NCBI GenBank assembly: GCA_023426375.1
Contig: JAFAAV010000139.1
Span: 1 to 50,022, forward strand
From: Actinomycetes bacterium
GTDB taxonomy: Bacteria; Actinomycetota; Actinomycetes; Actinomycetales; Micrococcaceae
Reading direction: 5' to 3'
DNA: 50,022 nucleotides
Position numbers and translations under genes: made by a program. This document shows, piece by piece, positions 15,844 through 24,367 of this stretch (position 1 is the first letter of the stretch; each line of letters begins with the position of its first letter). The notes below the pieces were generated by a model that made no database searches, was not told the origin of the DNA, and was given only the letters and a program-made list of their open reading frames with translations.

Positions 15844-18542
15844 TGGCCACGCTGCTGTACCGGGTGGGCGCGTGGTGCGCACGGAAAGCTCCGGCGGTCG
15901 TGGTCGTGTGGCTCATGATTCTCGCGCTCGCCGGTGCGGCAGCACTCGTATTCGGGAAGGGGACGAGTAGCCAGTACTCGGTGCCGGACGCACCGTACCA
16001 GCGCGTCCTGGATCAGATGAACGAGCGCATGCCCGAGGCCACCTTCGGCTCGGGCACCGTGGTGTTCCGCACTGCGGACGGTCAAACGTTCTCCGACGAA
16101 CAACGCGAGGGGATCACCTCGGCCCTGGACACCGCGATTGAGGACGTCCCGGTCATCTCATCGGCCACGGACCCGTTTGAGGCACAGGCACAATTGGACG
16201 GCGCCGCCCAGGAGGTTTCCGAGGGGCAGGAGCAGCTCGAATCGGGTCGTGACGAGCTCGAACGTGGCGAACGCGAGCTGGAGCAACAGCGCGACGAACT
16301 GGATCGCGCCTCCCAACAGCTGGATCGTTCTCTGGAACAGCTTCCGGGAAACCCCAGTCGAGAGCAGGCTGCTCAGGCCGATCCTGCACTGAGCGAGCAG
16401 ATCGAGCGGCTCGAGGGCGGTCAGCGACAGCTCGAAGAGGGAGAAACCCAACTCCGCGACTCCCGTCAGGAACTGGACTCCCGCTCGGAAGAACTCACCA
16501 CGGCGCAGCGGCAGACGGCACTGTCCGAGGAACAGCGATTCGTCAATGAGGACGGTTCGGTGGCCCGGGGGATTGTGGACTTCGGCAAGAACCCCACGTC
16601 TATGAGTGGCGATGAACGCGATCACGTCACCTCCACGATCAGCGGTGGGTTGCCCGCGGGCGTGATGGCGGACTATTCCGTGGAGATCACCCAGGACGTC
16701 TCCGGGCTGGTGGGTTCTACAGAAATCATCGGCATCGCGGTGGCTGCCATCGTGTTGTTCATCGTGCTGGGAAGCATCGTCATGGCGGGGCTTCCCGTGC
16801 TCAGCGCCGTGATCGGTTGCGGCACCGGTGTGGCCCTCGTGTACGCCTTGTCCTCGGTCGTGGACATGACCGCGACCGACCCGGTTCTGGCACTGATGCT
16901 CGGCATGGGTCTGGGTATCGACTACGCCCTGCTCATCACCCACCGCCACCGCACCAACCTGCTGGAAGGCATCCCGCTTCGAGAGTCCATTGCCCGAGCC
17001 ACCGGCACCGCGGGCACTTCCGTGCTGTTCGCCGGCCTCACCAATGTGATCGCCCTGGCCGCGTTGGCCACCGTGGGGATCCCGTTCCTGGGCACCATGG
17101 GCTTGGCCGGTGCGGGCACAGTCATGCTGGTCATTCTCGCGTCGGTCACCGTGACACCTGCGTTGTTGTCGTTGGTGGGGCATCGTGCTGTGACCGCCAA
17201 GAAATGGCGCGAGCGCGGGTTCACCGAACACGGCGACAGGGTGACGCACGCACCGGAGGCGGCCGCCGCGGCGTCGGCGGGGGCGCGGCCTGCGCGATCG
17301 ACCGCGCAGGAACTGGCGGAGCGCATCGAAGCCGAAGTGCGGCGCGGAGCCGAGAGGACCGGTACCGAACCTGGCACCACGGCGCTGGCACGCGCCAACA
17401 AGGGGTGGGGTGCGTTCGTTACCAGACATCCGGTCGCGATGATTGCGGTGGCCGTGGTTTTCATGCTGGCGCTGGCACTGCCCGCCATGCAGTTGCGTCT
17501 GGGCCTTCCCGACGGCGCCGCGGAACCACCCGGGTCCACTGCCAACACCGCCTATCACGTAGTGTCCGAGAACTTTGGCGAGGGTGCCAACGCGCCCATC
17601 GTGACCATGGTGTCGCTACCGGAAGAGAACCCGACCCGCGAGCAGGCCAATGCCGCCGCGGTAGAAGTCTCTGAGTACATCGCCGATATGGATGGTGTAG
17701 TGACCGCGGTACCGGCGACCATCAGCGACGACTTCCGGACGGCGATCGTGACCGTGACCCCTGAAACAGGTCCCGCGGACTCGCGCACCGAAGACCTGGT
17801 CAAGCATCTGCGGGACCAGCGCGAGCAGATTCAGCAGGCGACCGGCACGGATGTCGGGTTCACCGGCCAGACCGTGGCCAACATCGATATCTCGGACACG
17901 CTCAATGCCGCGCTGCCCGTCTACATGGTCATCGTGCTGGTGCTCTGCTTGATCATCATGCTCTTGGTGTTCCGCTCGATCTGGGTGCCCGTGATGGCCA
18001 CGCTGGGCTTCGTTTTCTCGACGGTAGCGAGTTTCGGCGCCGTGGTCACGGTCTACCAATTGGGCTGGGGCGCGGATTTCTTCGGCGTGCACGACCCCGG
18101 CCCCATTCTGGCGTTCCTGCCGATTCTGCTGGTGGGCGTGCTGTTCGGGCTGTCCGTGGACTACCAGATCTTCATCGTGTCCGGGATGCGCGAGGCCTAC
18201 ATGCGCGGTCTGGACGCACACGACGCGGTGCGGGTCGGTTATCAACAGGGCGCCACCGTTGTGACCGCGTGCGGTGTGATCATGGTGTCCGTGTTCGCCG
18301 GGTTCATCTTCGCGCACGTGTCCATCGTCAGGCCCATGGGCTTCGCTCTGGCATTCGGCGTGGCCATGGATGCGTTCCTGATCCGCACCACCTTCATCCC
18401 CGCCACCATGCAGTTACTGGGCAAACACGCGTGGTGGCTGCCCCGCTGGTTGGACCGGATCCTGCCCAACGTGGACGTGGAAGGGGAAAAGCTCAACGAG
18501 CGTCTCGCGGCGGGGACCGAGAAAGGTCCCGTCCCCGCGTGA
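15843..18542 (+). CDS. MMPL family membrane exporter with extracellular coiled coil
   Basis: An 899-residue RND-superfamily protein of the MMPL class, which moves lipids or hydrophobic solutes out of the membrane using the proton gradient. One helix at about 18-40 is followed by a large extracytoplasmic domain, five helices (about 290-460), a cytoplasmic insert (about 465-530), a helix near 540, a second extracytoplasmic domain and five more helices. MLGMGLGIDYALLIT and LLVGVLFGLSVDYQIFI are the paired GxxxDY signatures. Residues about 110-240 of the first external domain are Glu/Gln/Arg-rich heptads, a long coiled coil unusual in length for MMPL proteins. The start overlaps the preceding stop. 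Substrate unknown. Confidence 0.88.
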   Translation: MATLLYRVGAWCARKAPAVVVVWLMILALAGAAALVFGKGTSSQYSVPDAPYQRVLDQMNERMPEATFGSGTVVFRTADGQTFSDEQREGITSALDTAIEDVPVISSATDPFEAQAQLDGAAQEVSEGQEQLESGRDELERGERELEQQRDELDRASQQLDRSLEQLPGNPSREQAAQADPALSEQIERLEGGQRQLEEGETQLRDSRQELDSRSEELTTAQRQTALSEEQRFVNEDGSVARGIVDFGKNPTSMSGDERDHVTSTISGGLPAGVMADYSVEITQDVSGLVGSTEIIGIAVAAIVLFIVLGSIVMAGLPVLSAVIGCGTGVALVYALSSVVDMTATDPVLALMLGMGLGIDYALLITHRHRTNLLEGIPLRESIARATGTAGTSVLFAGLTNVIALAALATVGIPFLGTMGLAGAGTVMLVILASVTVTPALLSLVGHRAVTAKKWRERGFTEHGDRVTHAPEAAAAASAGARPARSTAQELAERIEAEVRRGAERTGTEPGTTALARANKGWGAFVTRHPVAMIAVAVVFMLALALPAMQLRLGLPDGAAEPPGSTANTAYHVVSENFGEGANAPIVTMVSLPEENPTREQANAAAVEVSEYIADMDGVVTAVPATISDDFRTAIVTVTPETGPADSRTEDLVKHLRDQREQIQQATGTDVGFTGQTVANIDISDTLNAALPVYMVIVLVLCLIIMLLVFRSIWVPVMATLGFVFSTVASFGAVVTVYQLGWGADFFGVHDPGPILAFLPILLVGVLFGLSVDYQIFIVSGMREAYMRGLDAHDAVRVGYQQGATVVTACGVIMVSVFAGFIFAHVSIVRPMGFALAFGVAMDAFLIRTTFIPATMQLLGKHAWWLPRWLDRILPNVDVEGEKLNERLAAGTEKGPVPA

Positions 18543-18561
18543 TGCGGGAACGGGACCTTTC
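18521..18561. terminator. Terminator overlapping the MMPL stop codon
   Basis: GAAAGGTCCCGT (18521-18532) pairs exactly with ACGGGACCTTTC (18550-18561), enclosing a second short stem. The stem includes the last codons of the exporter and lies between it and the convergent catalase gene. Confidence 0.85.
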
Positions 18562-18595
18562 TGTCAGCTACTGATCAGCGCGTGAGCGCGGCCGA

Positions 18596-20110
18596 TCAGA
18601 TGCCGTAGGCGTCGTTGCCGGCGTCGCGAGCAACGGCCTCGCGGACGCGCTTGCCGAGGTCAGCATCGACGTTCTCCCAGTACTGGAAGGCGCGTTCCTG
18701 GATGGCCTCGTCCGCCACGTCACCCACATGACCGGCGATGTTCTCAACGGTCTGGGCCTTCTCCTCGTCGCTGAAGACCTCGCGGTACAGGGTGCCGGCC
18801 TGGCCGAAGTCGTCGTCCTCGGAGTGCAGGGTGGCGGCCGCGCGGAGCATGTCACCGTCGGACTCCCATCGCAGCTCGTCAGCGGCGTCCTTGCCACCGG
18901 CCACCGGGCCACCCGTGGTGTTGGGTGCGTAGACCGGCTGATTGGGGTGCTTGAACGAGTAGCGCATGGGGCCGTCCTGCGCGTAGGAGTTCTGCTCGGA
19001 GCGGTACGGGAAGTTCACGGGCAGGTCCGCGAAGTTCGGGCCGATGCGGTGACGGTGGGTGTCCGGGTAGGAGAACACCCGGGTCATCAGCATCTTGTCC
19101 GGGGAGATCTCCACACCCGGAACCGTGTTACCCGGGGAGAACGCAGCCTGCTCGATCTGAGCGAAGTAGTTCAACGGGTTCTGGTTCAGGGTGAACTTAC
19201 CCACCTTAATGCGGGGGTAGTCCTTCTTGGAGACCGTCTTGGTCACGTCGAACGGGTTGAAGCGATAGTTCTTGGCATCCTCGTACGGCATGATCTGGAC
19301 GTATACGGTCCACGAGGGGAAGTCGCCATTATCAATGGCTTCGTAGAGATCGCGGCGGTGGGCGTCTGCGTCCGCGCCGGCGATTTTCTCGGCCTCATCA
19401 CCGGTCAAGCATTCGACGCCCTGGTCCGAGACGAAGTGGTACTTAACCCAGAAACGCTCGCCGGCCCCGTTGACCCACTGGAAGGTGTGGGAGCCGTAGC
19501 CGTTCATGTGGCGGTAGGACTTGGGGATGCCTCGCGGGCCCATCAGGTAGGTCACCTGGTGTGCGGACTCGGGGGACTGAGTCCAGAAGTCCCACTGCAT
19601 GGTGTTGTCACGCAGTGCCGAGCCCGGGAGCCGCTTCTGGGAGTGGATGAAGTCCGGGAACTTGATGCCGTCACGAACGAAGAAGACCGGGGTGTTGTTG
19701 CCCACGATGTCCAAGTTGCCTTCGGCCGTGTAGAACTTCAGCGAGAATCCGCGTGGATCGCGCCAGGTGTCCGGGGAACCCTGCTCGCCGGCCACCTGTG
19801 AGAAACGAGCCAGCATGGGGGTCTTGGTACCCGGCTGGAACACGGCGGCCTTGGTGTACTGGGAGACGTCCTCGGTGATTTCGAGTTCACCGAAAGCACC
19901 GGAGCCCTTGGCATGTACCACACGTTCCGGAACGCGCTCGCGGTCGAACGCGGCCAGCTTCTCGACCACGTAGGAGTCATGGAGAACGATGGGCCCGTCA
20001 GCGCCGACGGACAGAGAGTGCTCGTCAGAAGCGACCTTCTTACCCAACTGGTCGGTGGTGGCCGAGCCGGTCGGTCGCAGACCGTGCTCGTGGGGAGTGG
20101 TGTCAGACAT
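18596..20110 (-). CDS. katA: Catalase (heme-dependent, clade 3-like)
   Basis: A 504-residue monofunctional catalase that splits hydrogen peroxide into water and oxygen. The distal His66 lies in RVVHAKGSGAFG, Asn139 in GNNTPVFFVRD, and the proximal heme ligand Tyr348 in RVFSYPDTHRHRIGPNF; all are intact. The start at ATG 20110 is preceded by AGGAGGAAC, a strong ribosome binding site; an upstream in-frame ATG at 20155 is rejected. It follows the Fur-family gene by 48 bases on the same strand, the usual regulator-catalase arrangement, so peroxide or iron control through that regulator is likely. Confidence 0.97.
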   Translation of the reverse strand: MSDTTPHEHGLRPTGSATTDQLGKKVASDEHSLSVGADGPIVLHDSYVVEKLAAFDRERVPERVVHAKGSGAFGELEITEDVSQYTKAAVFQPGTKTPMLARFSQVAGEQGSPDTWRDPRGFSLKFYTAEGNLDIVGNNTPVFFVRDGIKFPDFIHSQKRLPGSALRDNTMQWDFWTQSPESAHQVTYLMGPRGIPKSYRHMNGYGSHTFQWVNGAGERFWVKYHFVSDQGVECLTGDEAEKIAGADADAHRRDLYEAIDNGDFPSWTVYVQIMPYEDAKNYRFNPFDVTKTVSKKDYPRIKVGKFTLNQNPLNYFAQIEQAAFSPGNTVPGVEISPDKMLMTRVFSYPDTHRHRIGPNFADLPVNFPYRSEQNSYAQDGPMRYSFKHPNQPVYAPNTTGGPVAGGKDAADELRWESDGDMLRAAATLHSEDDDFGQAGTLYREVFSDEEKAQTVENIAGHVGDVADEAIQERAFQYWENVDADLGKRVREAVARDAGNDAYGI

Positions 20111-20158
20111 AGTTCCTCCTGGGTGATGGATGAGATCCGACGGGCGTGCGGTCATTTA

Positions 20159-20629
20159 CTACGCGGTGGTTCTGCTCGCCATGTCTTCCTGACATTGCGG
20201 GCAGATCCCCCGATACACCACCTCGGCGGACAGCAGCTTCATGCCGTGGTCCTCCGAAGGCGTGAGACACGGGGAGTGTCCTACCGAACATGCGACATCC
20301 GCGATCATGCCGCAGTTGATGCAATAAGCGTGGTGGTGGTTGTCACCGGTGCGGGTTTCGTACCGAGCTGGTGAACCGGGCGGTTCGAACTTGGACACCA
20401 TCCCGATGGCCGTGAGGTCCGTGAGGACCACGTACACGGACTGGACGGAGATGTTCGGCAGGACCTGACGGACCCGCCGCACCGTGTCATCCGCAGTGGC
20501 GTGTGGCATGGCCTCCACAGCATCCAGTACCGCGAGACGTTGTTTGGTGACCCTGCGCCCGTTCGAGCGCAGCTGCTCGGCCCACTCCTGCTGTGAGGGG
20601 TGGCTTGCGCCTGTCTGCGTGGTCTCCAT
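20159..20629 (-). CDS. Fur-family metal/peroxide-responsive repressor (FurA/CatR/PerR-like)
   Basis: A 156-residue Fur-family DNA-binding protein. The winged helix is at about 20-85 (RRVTKQRLAVLDAVEAMPHATADDTVRRVRQV is the entry to it; ISVQSVYVVLTDL is the recognition helix). The regulatory site HHHAYC and the two structural zinc pairs CINC and CPQC are intact. Position just upstream of katA fits a peroxide sensor such as FurA of mycobacteria or CatR of streptomycetes. The start is taken as ATG 20629; GTG codons at 20635 and 20638 are alternatives. A near-perfect palindrome lies 19-37 bases upstream, probably its own operator. Confidence 0.9.
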   Translation of the reverse strand: METTQTGASHPSQQEWAEQLRSNGRRVTKQRLAVLDAVEAMPHATADDTVRRVRQVLPNISVQSVYVVLTDLTAIGMVSKFEPPGSPARYETRTGDNHHHAYCINCGMIADVACSVGHSPCLTPSEDHGMKLLSAEVVYRGICPQCQEDMASRTTA

Positions 20630-20639
20630 GGCCACCACG

Positions 20640-20666
20640 ATAACGTTATTTTGAGTGACTCACAAT
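20640..20666. promoter_or_regulatory. Fur-box-like palindromes upstream of fur-katA
   Basis: ATTTTGAGTGACTCACAAT (20648-20666) is a 9-1-9 dyad with a single mismatch. It partly overlaps a perfect ATAACGTTAT palindrome (20640-20649). On the minus strand TTGTGA (20664-20659) and TATCGT could be the -35 and -10 with a 17-base spacer, so a bound repressor would cover the promoter. Confidence 0.7.
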
Positions 20667-21071
20667 AGAGCAGTGTGGCGCACATCTCGTGAAGTCTTCC
20701 AAAAAAAACTTTTCGGTTCTCGCGTCACGTTTTGGGTGTTGGGCTGTCTACATAGTGAATCGCGCGCGGGCTGCGTGTGATTCCGGACGATCCTTTCGCT
20801 CGCGGGTCGACGTACCGCGGCAGTTTGAGCAGATGGACCGGGGAGGGCCCTGCACAGCGGTGGGCTAGAGCGACCAACTTCCGAGCGGGCTGCTCGGGAT
20901 GGGGGAGAGACGGGTGACATAGGAGACGGGGGTGCGGACCAGGGGAGACACCGCACCCCCGGCCCACCTCTGTAAACGTTTGGTACCGATTTCGTCACAG
21001 TCGGTATCTCGAACCACGTAGTGCCGCTCTGCTGACACAATGGATGGACCCGTCAGCATCCTTAAGGCGCC
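20667..21071. other. Intergenic region between fur and the sigma gene, with a hairpin
   Basis: No gene can be supported here. At 20928-20960 GGGGGTGCGG and CCGCACCCCC form a perfect 10-bp stem with a 13-base loop but no T-run on either strand. At 20974-20996 AAAC and CGTC are 15 bases apart, a spacing and pattern that loosely resemble an ECF sigma promoter and could serve autoregulation of the downstream sigma gene. Confidence 0.45.
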
Positions 21072-23306
21072 ATGGAAGATGTCCAACGTCCCGCCCCGTG
21101 GGACGGCCAGCAGAACCCGACACCAGCGGCCAATGATGAGCCGCTGCTCGATGCTGTCCGAAACGGGGACAATCAGGCCTTTGGGGAGCTGTATGCGCGT
21201 CACCGGGGTGCCGTTTTCGCGGTGGCACGATTGCACACCAACAGCCACGCGGAGGCCGAGGACATCACCTCGGAAGCCTTCACCCGTGTCCTCGCACTCC
21301 TGAAATCCGGCGGTGGTCCGCGACAGTTCTTGCGCGCGTACTTGATCACCGCCGTATCACGTCTGGCCGCCGATCGTGCCAACGACCTCAGCCGCACCCA
21401 GCCGCAGGAGCCCCAGGAGCAGGGCAAACTGGACCGGATCCAACTCTTCGACGACACCGTGGTGCGTCAGGTTGACGCCGCCGTGGTCGCCAGGGCCTTC
21501 GCTTCCCTTCCCGAGCGTTGGCAAGAGGTGCTCTGGTACCTGGAGGTCGAGGGGTACCGGCCGCGACAGGTGGCCTCCGTCGTGGGGATCCAGCCCAATG
21601 CCGTTTCCGCCCTGGGTAAGCGTGCCCGCGACGGGCTACGGACCGCTTACATGCAGCAGCACGTCTCGGCCCAGGCGCTCGAGGAGTGCGGCAAGTACTC
21701 ATCCCAGCTGGGCGCGTTCGTGCGTGGCACACTCACGCCGTCCAAGATGAAGCTCATGCAGGATCACCTCGATTCCTGCGAGCGCTGCACCGCGGAATAC
21801 CTCCAGCTTCAGGACCTGGGTGTGGGCTTGCGCGGTTGGATCCTCCCCATCCTTGCGGGTCTGCCGCTCTGGGGGGACGCTTCGGAACGATTGCTCGCCG
21901 CGCTTGGTACGGCGGGTGCCGGCGGTGCCGCTGGCATCGCGGGCACCATCTCCGGTACGACGACGCCGCTCGGGGTCGGTGCCGAAAGCGGGTCCGTCCC
22001 CGCGGCGGCCGCTCCTGCGGCGTCGGCGCCCGTCGCGACGACGGCGGCCACGTCTGCGGCAGGCGGGGTCCTCACCGGATCGGCAACTAAGGTCATCATC
22101 GCTGCGGCGGGTGTTGCGGTCGCGGGGGCGGGTGCCGCGGGTATTGTGGCCGCCATTCAGCAGGACTCTTCCGAGGTGGAGAACACCAGGCAGGCGCAGC
22201 CTGCCACCGAGGACCCTGTCGATTCAGAAAGTATGGGTTCGTCGTCCCAGGATTCAGCTGGCGATGATGCCGGTAACCGTTCTTCCTCGGGGGACAATGC
22301 CGATTCCGGCATTGACGGAGCGGAGTCAGCCGACGGCAACGCAGGTGAGCAACCCAGGGGGCAAGGTGACAGTGACCCCGAGGGCGGTACATCAGGTTTT
22401 GCTGGCGCCCCGCTGGGAGGTTTGATCCCCAACTTCGGTAGTTCGGGCGCTGGTGGCGCGCAGACTGGCGATCCACTGGCGGGCAACGGGGCGCTTCTGC
22501 CGTCGGCACCCGACTCGAACTTTTCAGGGCAGAGCCCGTCGAGTGTCGATGTGCCAGCGGCACCCGGGGAACTTGGCGTGTCTCAGTTTGAGATTCCTGT
22601 AAGACCCGCGTTGCCCGGCCCCACCCTGCCCACCAATCCTCCGGCTACTGAGGACACCGGCCCCCGCAACGGGCCGGGATCCGGTCCCGTGATTGACGGG
22701 GATGAGGGTGGGGCGCCCGAGATTCCGGGGCCCGTTGAATCACCTGAACCCTCCCTGACACCCACCCCAAGTGACCCTGTTACGGGGGAGCCGGGTGTTG
22801 ACGAAACGGGTACCGAGGACTCCGGAGCCGTTGACCCCGAAGCCGAAGGCCCTGGTTCGGAGGTTCCTGACGGGCCGGGTGAGAACGACAACGGAAATGA
22901 CGCCCCGGGGAATCCCGGTAACCAGGGCAACGGCAACAACGACCCGGGCGGAACCGGAAACACGGATCCTGAGAATACCGGCAACACGAACCCTGGGACC
23001 CCGCCCGGCACCCCGGGTGCGGGAACGCCGGTGACGCCTGGAGCGCCGTCGTTACCTGGGAACCCGCCGCTGACCGGGCCGGCCACTCAGCCCGCTGGGC
23101 CTGCCGTGGATCCCGACGTACCGTCACCCACGACGCCTGCCGCGCCTCCGACGCAACCCGCGCCGTCGCCGAGCGACGAGATCGGTGAACGAGCGGCCGA
23201 TCTCCCGGATGATTCCCAGCCGGTCACAGGTTGGTGGGGAACACTTCCGGAGGGATGGGTGTTGTCCGATTGGATGATTTTTATTCTGATCGGTGTGCGC
23301 CCGTAG
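21072..23306 (+). CDS. Membrane-tethered ECF sigma factor with fused zinc-finger anti-sigma module and long ectodomain
   Basis: A 744-residue multidomain protein. Region 2 of an ECF sigma factor is at about 33-105 (AFGELYARHRGAVFAVA, AEDITSEAFTRVLALL) and region 4 at about 138-195 (RAFASLPERWQEVLWYLEVEG, with the helix QVASVVGIQPNAVSALGKRA). A zf-HC2-type anti-sigma motif follows: C206, H232, C236, C239 (DHLDSCERC). Ala/Gly-rich sequence leads to one clear membrane helix at 339-362. The rest, about 380 residues, is acidic at first and then rich in Pro, Gly, Asn and Thr, and probably lies outside the cell. The end, SDWMIFILIGVRP, is hydrophobic. The start ATG 21072 has only a weak AAGG upstream. 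Sigma factors joined to anti-sigma domains are known in Actinobacteria; signal and regulon are unknown. Confidence 0.82.
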   Translation: MEDVQRPAPWDGQQNPTPAANDEPLLDAVRNGDNQAFGELYARHRGAVFAVARLHTNSHAEAEDITSEAFTRVLALLKSGGGPRQFLRAYLITAVSRLAADRANDLSRTQPQEPQEQGKLDRIQLFDDTVVRQVDAAVVARAFASLPERWQEVLWYLEVEGYRPRQVASVVGIQPNAVSALGKRARDGLRTAYMQQHVSAQALEECGKYSSQLGAFVRGTLTPSKMKLMQDHLDSCERCTAEYLQLQDLGVGLRGWILPILAGLPLWGDASERLLAALGTAGAGGAAGIAGTISGTTTPLGVGAESGSVPAAAAPAASAPVATTAATSAAGGVLTGSATKVIIAAAGVAVAGAGAAGIVAAIQQDSSEVENTRQAQPATEDPVDSESMGSSSQDSAGDDAGNRSSSGDNADSGIDGAESADGNAGEQPRGQGDSDPEGGTSGFAGAPLGGLIPNFGSSGAGGAQTGDPLAGNGALLPSAPDSNFSGQSPSSVDVPAAPGELGVSQFEIPVRPALPGPTLPTNPPATEDTGPRNGPGSGPVIDGDEGGAPEIPGPVESPEPSLTPTPSDPVTGEPGVDETGTEDSGAVDPEAEGPGSEVPDGPGENDNGNDAPGNPGNQGNGNNDPGGTGNTDPENTGNTNPGTPPGTPGAGTPVTPGAPSLPGNPPLTGPATQPAGPAVDPDVPSPTTPAAPPTQPAPSPSDEIGERAADLPDDSQPVTGWWGTLPEGWVLSDWMIFILIGVRP

Positions 23307-23352
23307 ATCCCATGGATGTCGTGAGATAGCGCGGCGCAGAGGAGAGGGTGGA

Positions 23353-24252
23353 ATGCACAAGCATTACAACGGGCTGAAAACCGTGCTGCTGTTGGGCGGC
23401 ATGTGGGTGGTGCTGCTGGCGATTGGTGCAGTCATTGCCGGGGCAACACGCAGCTCGGTGTTCATTGTGATTTTCGCGGTGATCGGCTTGATCGGCACGG
23501 CGTACAGCTACTGGAACTCGGATAAATTGGCCATCCGTTCCATGCGTGCGATCCAGGTGACGCCGCAGCAGGCACCCACCATGTACCGCATCGTGCATGA
23601 ACTGTCACAGCGCGCGGGGCAGCCCATGCCGCGTCTGTACATTGCGCCCACCATGAGTCCCAACGCGTTCGCCACCGGTCGCAATCCGGAGAACGCGGCA
23701 GTGTGTTGCACGGAAGGCATCCTGCAGATCCTGGACGAACGGGAACTTCGCGGTGTACTCGGTCACGAGCTGATGCACGTGTACAACCGGGACATCCTCA
23801 CATCCTCCGTTGCCGCAGCTGTCGCGGGTCTGATCACGTCTGCGGCGCAGTTCCTGCAGTTCGCGGCGATCTTCGGTGGCCGCGGCGGTGACCGTGGGGG
23901 AAACCCGTTGGTCGCGCTGCTCATGGCATTCCTGGCACCCGTGGCGGCCATGGTCATCCAGATGGCTATCTCTCGTACGCGCGAATACGACGCCGATGAG
24001 GACGGCGCACAGCTCACCGGCGACCCGCTCGCACTGGCTTCCGCGCTCCGCAAGATCGAAGGCGGCGCGTCCCAACGACCGATGAACCCCAATGATCAGA
24101 AGGTCGTCAACACCTCGCACCTCATGATCGCCAACCCGTTCCGGGGCGGCGGGCTCAAGAGCATGTTCCGCACCCACCCCTCGACCGATGACCGCGTTGC
24201 CCGCTTGGAGAATATGGCGCGTAGCGGTGGGTACTACGGACCCCGTAACTGA
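23353..24252 (+). CDS. htpX: Zinc metalloprotease HtpX
   Basis: A 299-residue M48 membrane protease that degrades damaged membrane proteins. Two N-terminal helices (about 8-27 and 31-50) precede the catalytic site HELMH at about 139-143, and the third zinc ligand lies in the RTREYDADEDGA segment. Two further helices flank the site. The start MHKHYNG is preceded by GAGGAGAGGGTGG. It is 46 bases downstream of the sigma-factor gene on the same strand; as HtpX is an envelope-stress enzyme, co-transcription with a membrane-tethered sigma factor is plausible. Confidence 0.95.
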   Translation: MHKHYNGLKTVLLLGGMWVVLLAIGAVIAGATRSSVFIVIFAVIGLIGTAYSYWNSDKLAIRSMRAIQVTPQQAPTMYRIVHELSQRAGQPMPRLYIAPTMSPNAFATGRNPENAAVCCTEGILQILDERELRGVLGHELMHVYNRDILTSSVAAAVAGLITSAAQFLQFAAIFGGRGGDRGGNPLVALLMAFLAPVAAMVIQMAISRTREYDADEDGAQLTGDPLALASALRKIEGGASQRPMNPNDQKVVNTSHLMIANPFRGGGLKSMFRTHPSTDDRVARLENMARSGGYYGPRN

Positions 24253-24286
24253 CGCCTTAGAACACCAGCAGCAGGTTGCACATGGG

Positions 24287-24325
24287 GAGGCCGTGACCCG
24301 TTCGTGGGTCACGGCCTCTTTATTT
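24287..24325 (+). terminator. Terminator after htpX
   Basis: GAGGCCGTGACCC and GGGTCACGGCCTC form a perfect 13-bp stem with a six-base loop, followed by TTTATTT. It is nearly the same stem as the one at 25365-25396 on the far side of the glycosyltransferase gene. Confidence 0.92.
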
Positions 24326-24355
24326 CGCTGCCTCAAGAGGGACGTGTGTTTTCAG

Positions 24356-24361
24356 TATGAT
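24356..24361 (+). promoter_or_regulatory. -10 box TATGAT, leaderless start of the glycosyltransferase gene
   Basis: TATGAT ends six bases before the GTG at 24368, so transcription would begin at the start codon. No -35 consensus is seen. Confidence 0.5.
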
Positions 24362-24367
24362 GGCTGT

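Noticed and set aside
16158..17558. Long open frame on the minus strand across the MMPL gene (466 codons)
   Set aside because: It is a shadow of the GC-rich coding strand; its translation is rich in His, Gly and Arg without domain features, while the plus strand encodes a clear MMPL protein.
24188..24367. Sixty extra N-terminal codons for the glycosyltransferase
   Set aside because: They cross the htpX terminator and the end of htpX; GTG 24368 just after a -10 box is more likely.
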